This document shows, piece by piece, positions 6,713-9,973 of a DNA stretch of 9,973 nt. Source of the stretch: Caldilineae bacterium. Lineage in GTDB: Bacteria; Chloroflexota; Anaerolineae; J102. The stretch's first letter is position 1. Every line of letters starts with the position of its first letter. The stretch spans positions 1,051 to 11,023 of the forward strand of contig DUEQ01000510.1 in NCBI GenBank assembly GCA_011192085.1, read 5' to 3'. The notes under the pieces are model-generated. The model was given only the letters and a program-made list of their open reading frames with translations, was not told the origin of the DNA and did not search any database. The translations under genes and the position numbers were made by a program.

Positions 6713-7837
6713 TCAGCGTGGGAGTGGGATGAAAGTTAAGGGTAATTCTATCAGTTTTTGCTCGCCATACCACACTTGATACAGGCCCGATGGCTGGCCC
6801 GCGGCGTCGAAACGCACGACGCGCAGGGGGCGCACCTCAAGAAGCTGCCAGCGTTGGAGAAAAAGGGGCGCGGGTGGCGTGGCGAGGAGATACTGCGCGC
6901 CGTCGGGCCCGGTGACGCGGTTCAAAACATCTCGCTTCAACCCTGCATCCACCCACACCCAATGCCGGAAGTAGAAGTCCATCAGCCCGCGGGTCTCCGC
7001 GTAGCGGTCGGAGCTGTGCATGACCACGGTCAACACATCGCCCTGGGCCCGTCGCGCCGCAGCGATAAGCACCTGGCCCGCCTCGTCCGTGGTGCCAGTC
7101 TTCACGCCGTATGCGCCGGGATAGGTGGTGAGGAGTTCGTTGGTGTTGGTGAGCTTGAAGCCTTCGATGGTGATGGCGGGCGTGGCCACGATCTCGGCGA
7201 TGAGGGGATTTTCCAGGGCTTTGCGGGCGAGCTGGGCCAGATCCCCAGCGCTGGACACATGGCCAGGCGCGTCGATGCCGTGGGGATTGGCGAAATGGGT
7301 TTGATCCAGGCCCCACTCCTGAGCCCGGGCGTTCATTCTGTCTACAAACGCCTGTACATCGCCCGCGGCGGCGATGGCCAGGGCCAGAGCCGCATCGTTG
7401 CCCGAGGGCAGCAGCGCGCCGTAGAGCAGGGTGCGCACATGCACTTGTCGCCCGGCCTGCAACCCCATGCGCACATATCCTGGGGGAATGTTCACCGCGG
7501 CCCGGGGGATGACGACCACGTCATCGGGCGAGAGGGTCTCCAGCGCCACCAGCACGGTCATCAATTTGGTGACGCTGGCCATAGGCAGGGGCGCATCCGC
7601 CCGCCATTGCCACAACACCGAACCGCTGGGCGCATCCTCCAGCACGCCCGCTTGTGACGAGGTGGGCGGACCTTGCTGGATGCTGCGGAGCTCCCGAATC
7701 TGCTCCTGGGTCAGGCGGATGGGCCGCGTGTGTTGGCTGGTCCACACGGGCGGGCCCGCGGCCACGGAGAGCCACGCCAGCCAAGCGACCAGCGCCGCGA
7801 TCAATCGAGGAGGAAGTTGGGAAAGCGTGAATCGCAT
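6713..7837 (-). CDS. Serine-type D-alanyl-D-alanine carboxypeptidase (PBP5/DacF family)
   Basis: This is a secreted low-molecular-weight penicillin-binding protein (peptidase family S11) that removes the terminal D-Ala from peptidoglycan stems. With the start at 7837 it has 374 residues: Arg2, Arg11 and a hydrophobic core (12-24), with probable signal cleavage near VAAG (25-28). The catalytic motifs are complete: SVTK (Ser88 nucleophile, Lys91), PSGN (Ser145 and Asn147) and VKTGTT (Lys246). After the peptidase domain, residues 295-374 form a beta-rich C-terminal domain ending LPLTFIPLPR. I see no final amphipathic anchor, so attachment may be by the uncleaved signal or it may be released. Upstream ATGs at 7885, 7915 and 7981 are possible. 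The last would overlap the previous gene and give an odd Cys/Trp-rich start, so it is unlikely; 7915 would close the 100-base gap but would lengthen the signal's N-region. No start has a good ribosome site. Confidence 0.9.
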   Translation of the reverse strand: MRFTLSQLPPRLIAALVAWLAWLSVAAGPPVWTSQHTRPIRLTQEQIRELRSIQQGPPTSSQAGVLEDAPSGSVLWQWRADAPLPMASVTKLMTVLVALETLSPDDVVVIPRAAVNIPPGYVRMGLQAGRQVHVRTLLYGALLPSGNDAALALAIAAAGDVQAFVDRMNARAQEWGLDQTHFANPHGIDAPGHVSSAGDLAQLARKALENPLIAEIVATPAITIEGFKLTNTNELLTTYPGAYGVKTGTTDEAGQVLIAAARRAQGDVLTVVMHSSDRYAETRGLMDFYFRHWVWVDAGLKRDVLNRVTGPDGAQYLLATPPAPLFLQRWQLLEVRPLRVVRFDAAGQPSGLYQVWYGEQKLIELPLTFIPLPR

Positions 7838-7937
7838 GGGCGAGAGGGCGGCCGAAGGCGGAGCATAGGATTTGGGAGGGGCCATGGGCGCAATCAGAAC
7901 TGGGGCGAACGTCATGAAAGGCGGTTGCGTCTCCAGG

Positions 7938-9713
7938 CTACAACCACTGGGGCAGGTCTCGCACGCTCTCCACCACCACATCCGCCTCGTTCAGATTCTC
8001 GCGCGTTCCGAAGCCGGTGAGCACGCCCACCGAGGCCGCGCCCGCGGCCCGGGCGGACCGGATATCGGCTAGCGTGTCCCCCACCATGACGCATTGCCCG
8101 GCATCCACGCCCAGGGCTTCCGCCGCCTTGATAACGGGCTCTGGATGGGGCTTCAGACGATGCACATCATCTCGCGTGATCACGACATCGAAAAAGGACG
8201 TCAGTCTGTGTTGTCGCAGAAAACGCTCGGTGGAATGACGATCTCGCGTCGTCACTATGCCCAGACGATATCGGGTCTTCAACTCATGCAGGGTCGCATC
8301 CGCATCCGCCACCAGATTCAGATCGCGGGTCTTTTTATAGCCCAACATGGCGCGAACGCGTTTCACCGCTTTAAACGCGTCGTCATCCAAGTCGACATCA
8401 TCCAACCGGCTCAACAACCAAGCAGCCACCGGTTCCAGGCGCATCACCCAGCGCCGGACATAGGCTTCTGCGTTATTGTCTGGAAACAACCGATGGAGCG
8501 GCCCCATGCGCTTCAAGAGGGCCTGGGTGATGTGATCGTCGGTTTCGGCCAGCGTGCCATCCAGATCGAAGAAAACCGCGGCGATGGGCTGCCCTCGCAA
8601 CATGCTCCGCCACTGGATGGCGGCGGACGCGGCTTCGTCCACATCAGAAAAGGGCTCCTGATCGGTCAGACGGCGCAGAACATAACGGCCCAGCACCCGA
8701 GCCGAAGCCAGCACCGGTGCGGCCAGCAGCACGCCCAACACGCCGAATTCGACCGCACCCAGGATCGCGCCCACGAACACGATGCCCGGATGCAGGTTGA
8801 CGCGGCGGCCCACGACCCGAGGATAGAGGTATACTTGCTCGATCTGAAAAATCAGCGTATAGAGGATGAGCACGATGAGGGCGACAAGCCAATTATCCAG
8901 GGGAATCCACGCGGAGCCGCCGAGAAAAGCGATGAGCGTCGCCAAAAGCGCGCCCAAGATCGGGCCGATGGAGGGAATGAATTCCATGAACCCTGCGAAA
9001 ATGGCCAACAAGAGCACATGCTGAATCCCAAGCGCCCACATAATCACCCCCACCAGAGTGCCGACGATGAAAGCCAACACCAGCGTGCCCTTGAAGAAGC
9101 TGCCCCAAATGAGGTCGAGTTCGTGTAGCAGACGGGAGACATCCCGCCGGTAGGGTCTGGGAAGGTGTTCGAAAAACCAGTATTCCAGCTTGTAACTGTC
9201 CTTGATCAACCAAAAGGTGACGACGACAACGAAAGCGACCCAAAACAGGCTGGAGAGGACGTTGATGATGGAGAGCAGGGCCTGGGAGCCGAAGCTGGAG
9301 ATCAACTGCTGCAAGCCTGCGGCGGATTGCAACAACACCTCACCCACCTTCAAGCTCACCGGTCCCAGCGCTATCTCCATGTTGCCGAGGTTCTTCGCGA
9401 GGGCCGTGATCGCGGTCACATCGAATTGGACATTGGAGGCGATGCTGGCGATGCTGGGGGAGAGAAGGATGGGGGTGAGGATGATGAGGATGAGCAGAGC
9501 CAGATACACCAGGCCCACGGCCAGGCCCCGCGGCAGGCCCGTGTGCCGCACAATCCAGTTGGTGGGCGGCGTCAGCAGGTAGGCCAGCAGCAGGGCGATG
9601 ATCATGGAGGGCAGGGCCTCGCTGAATTGCACCAGCGCCCATCCCCCGATCAACACCAGGAGTAGCAGGACAACCAACTTTGTCGTGTTGGACCAACCGT
9701 GCTCTTGCATCAT
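7938..9713 (-). CDS. Fusion of an AI-2E/UPF0118-family membrane permease with a HAD-like phosphatase
   Basis: One 591-residue reading frame joins two proteins that are usually separate. Residues 1-345 are an AI-2E family permease: TM segments near 11-30, 33-50, 62-90, 146-170, 206-230, 233-265, 274-292 and 310-345, with a larger soluble loop at about 92-142. The motifs FMEFIPSIGPILGALLATL (242-260) and NLHPGIVFVGAILGAVEFG (306-324) are family hallmarks. After a short polar linker (346-377), residues 378-591 form a HAD hydrolase with all four motifs: DLDGT (383-387, nucleophile Asp383 and Asp385), T488 in IVTTR, Lys521 in RLKPHPEP, and GDTLAD (545-550, Asp546 and Asp550). An alpha-helical cap sits at 392-465, as in phosphoglycolate-phosphatase-like members. 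AI-2E family members export signals, or act as ion antiporters in some cases; the substrate here is unknown. It starts three bases after the signal peptidase gene stops. An ATG at 8603 (residue 371) could start a free HAD protein, but it lacks a well-spaced ribosome site. Confidence 0.88.
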   Translation of the reverse strand: MMQEHGWSNTTKLVVLLLLVLIGGWALVQFSEALPSMIIALLLAYLLTPPTNWIVRHTGLPRGLAVGLVYLALLILIILTPILLSPSIASIASNVQFDVTAITALAKNLGNMEIALGPVSLKVGEVLLQSAAGLQQLISSFGSQALLSIINVLSSLFWVAFVVVVTFWLIKDSYKLEYWFFEHLPRPYRRDVSRLLHELDLIWGSFFKGTLVLAFIVGTLVGVIMWALGIQHVLLLAIFAGFMEFIPSIGPILGALLATLIAFLGGSAWIPLDNWLVALIVLILYTLIFQIEQVYLYPRVVGRRVNLHPGIVFVGAILGAVEFGVLGVLLAAPVLASARVLGRYVLRRLTDQEPFSDVDEAASAAIQWRSMLRGQPIAAVFFDLDGTLAETDDHITQALLKRMGPLHRLFPDNNAEAYVRRWVMRLEPVAAWLLSRLDDVDLDDDAFKAVKRVRAMLGYKKTRDLNLVADADATLHELKTRYRLGIVTTRDRHSTERFLRQHRLTSFFDVVITRDDVHRLKPHPEPVIKAAEALGVDAGQCVMVGDTLADIRSARAAGAASVGVLTGFGTRENLNEADVVVESVRDLPQWL

Positions 9714-9716
9714 GCG

Positions 9717-9973
9717 TTACGGCATAAATCCGAAATCATCGGGGGGCCAATAACGCATCCAGGCGTGTCCCACGATGCTCTCGATAGGAATCGGGCCGAA
9801 CGCCCGGGAATCATTGGAGTTGTTGCGATTGTCTCCCATGACAAAGACATATCCCTCGGGGATCACGGTGGTCCGATAATTCCCGCGCGGCGCGCCGTTG
9901 ACATAGGGTTCTGCCAAAGGTTGCCCGTCGATATAGACGAGCCCGTTCTTGATCTCCAGAGTCTCGCCCGGCA
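9717..9973 (-). CDS. lepB: Signal peptidase I, C-terminal part (5' end outside window)
   Basis: Type I signal peptidase cuts N-terminal signal peptides from secreted proteins at the outer face of the cytoplasmic membrane. Only the last 84 residues or so are in the window. They begin PGETLEIKNGLVYIDGQPL, typical of the segment just after the catalytic Lys, and include GYVFVMGDNRNNSNDSR, the highly conserved box E of family S26, then FGPIPIESIVGHAWMRYWP. The catalytic Ser and Lys and the membrane anchor lie beyond the right edge. A TTG codon at 9915-9917 could be misread as a start, but the reading frame is open and conserved upstream of it, so it is internal. The gene appears to be upstream of the permease-phosphatase fusion in the same operon, with three bases between them. 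Confidence 0.93.
   Translation of the reverse strand, partial: PGETLEIKNGLVYIDGQPLAEPYVNGAPRGNYRTTVIPEGYVFVMGDNRNNSNDSRAFGPIPIESIVGHAWMRYWPPDDFGFMP

Noticed and set aside
6758..7657. 299-residue open frame antisense to the D,D-carboxypeptidase
   Set aside because: Its composition is that of a shadow frame (His, Gly and Gln rich), while the - strand frame has intact SVTK, SGN and KTG motifs.
8603..8680. Separate HAD gene starting at an internal ATG
   Set aside because: The frame is continuous from the permease with no stop and no well-spaced ribosome site, so a fusion is the simpler reading, although a sequencing error cannot be excluded without reads.
8094..9128. 344-residue open frame antisense to the permease-phosphatase fusion
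   Set aside because: It is very rich in Gln, His and Arg with no domain pattern, and the opposite frame is a clear membrane protein plus HAD enzyme.

Overview
This is a gene-dense, high-GC stretch of bacterial chromosome with no intergenic gap longer than about 100 bases. It has no RNA genes, transposases, phage genes or CRISPR arrays. Several traits fit a Chloroflexota (Anaerolineae-like) bacterium: the GC-rich codon use, a lipoprotein with a Pro/Thr-rich linker, few Shine-Dalgarno sites, short heptad repeats between genes, and the gene set itself. That assignment is inference from style; there is no marker gene to confirm it.

The left third (1-3511) is read on the + strand. It holds the C-terminal half of a type I mannose-6-phosphate isomerase, cut by the window edge. 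Two bases later comes an unrecognised 208-residue protein whose N-terminal half looks like the nucleoside deoxyribosyltransferase/TIR type of Rossmann-like fold. A PLP-dependent low-specificity threonine aldolase follows, then a lipid-anchored extracellular solute-binding protein. No transport permeases accompany that binding protein.

The right two thirds (3516-9973) are read on the - strand as one tightly packed, probable seven-gene operon. In transcription order it contains: the C-terminal part of signal peptidase I (cut by the right edge); a 591-residue fusion of an AI-2E/UPF0118-family permease with a HAD phosphatase; a secreted D-alanyl-D-alanine carboxypeptidase; an RsuA/RluB-type rRNA pseudouridine synthase; cytidylate kinase; a PlsC-type acyltransferase; and an MBL-fold hydrolase. 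The rluB-cmk-plsC order is a familiar bacterial arrangement. The operon mixes envelope work (protein export, peptidoglycan trimming, phospholipid synthesis) with ribosome modification and CTP supply, which is also used for phospholipid synthesis.

The two gene blocks converge, with stop codons 4 bases apart inside a possible shared hairpin. The most unusual items are the permease-phosphatase fusion, the unassigned 208-residue protein, and two different 7-bp repeat arrays between co-directional genes, one of which supplies the rluB stop codon. I found no convincing new multi-gene system; most of the window is ordinary housekeeping sequence.
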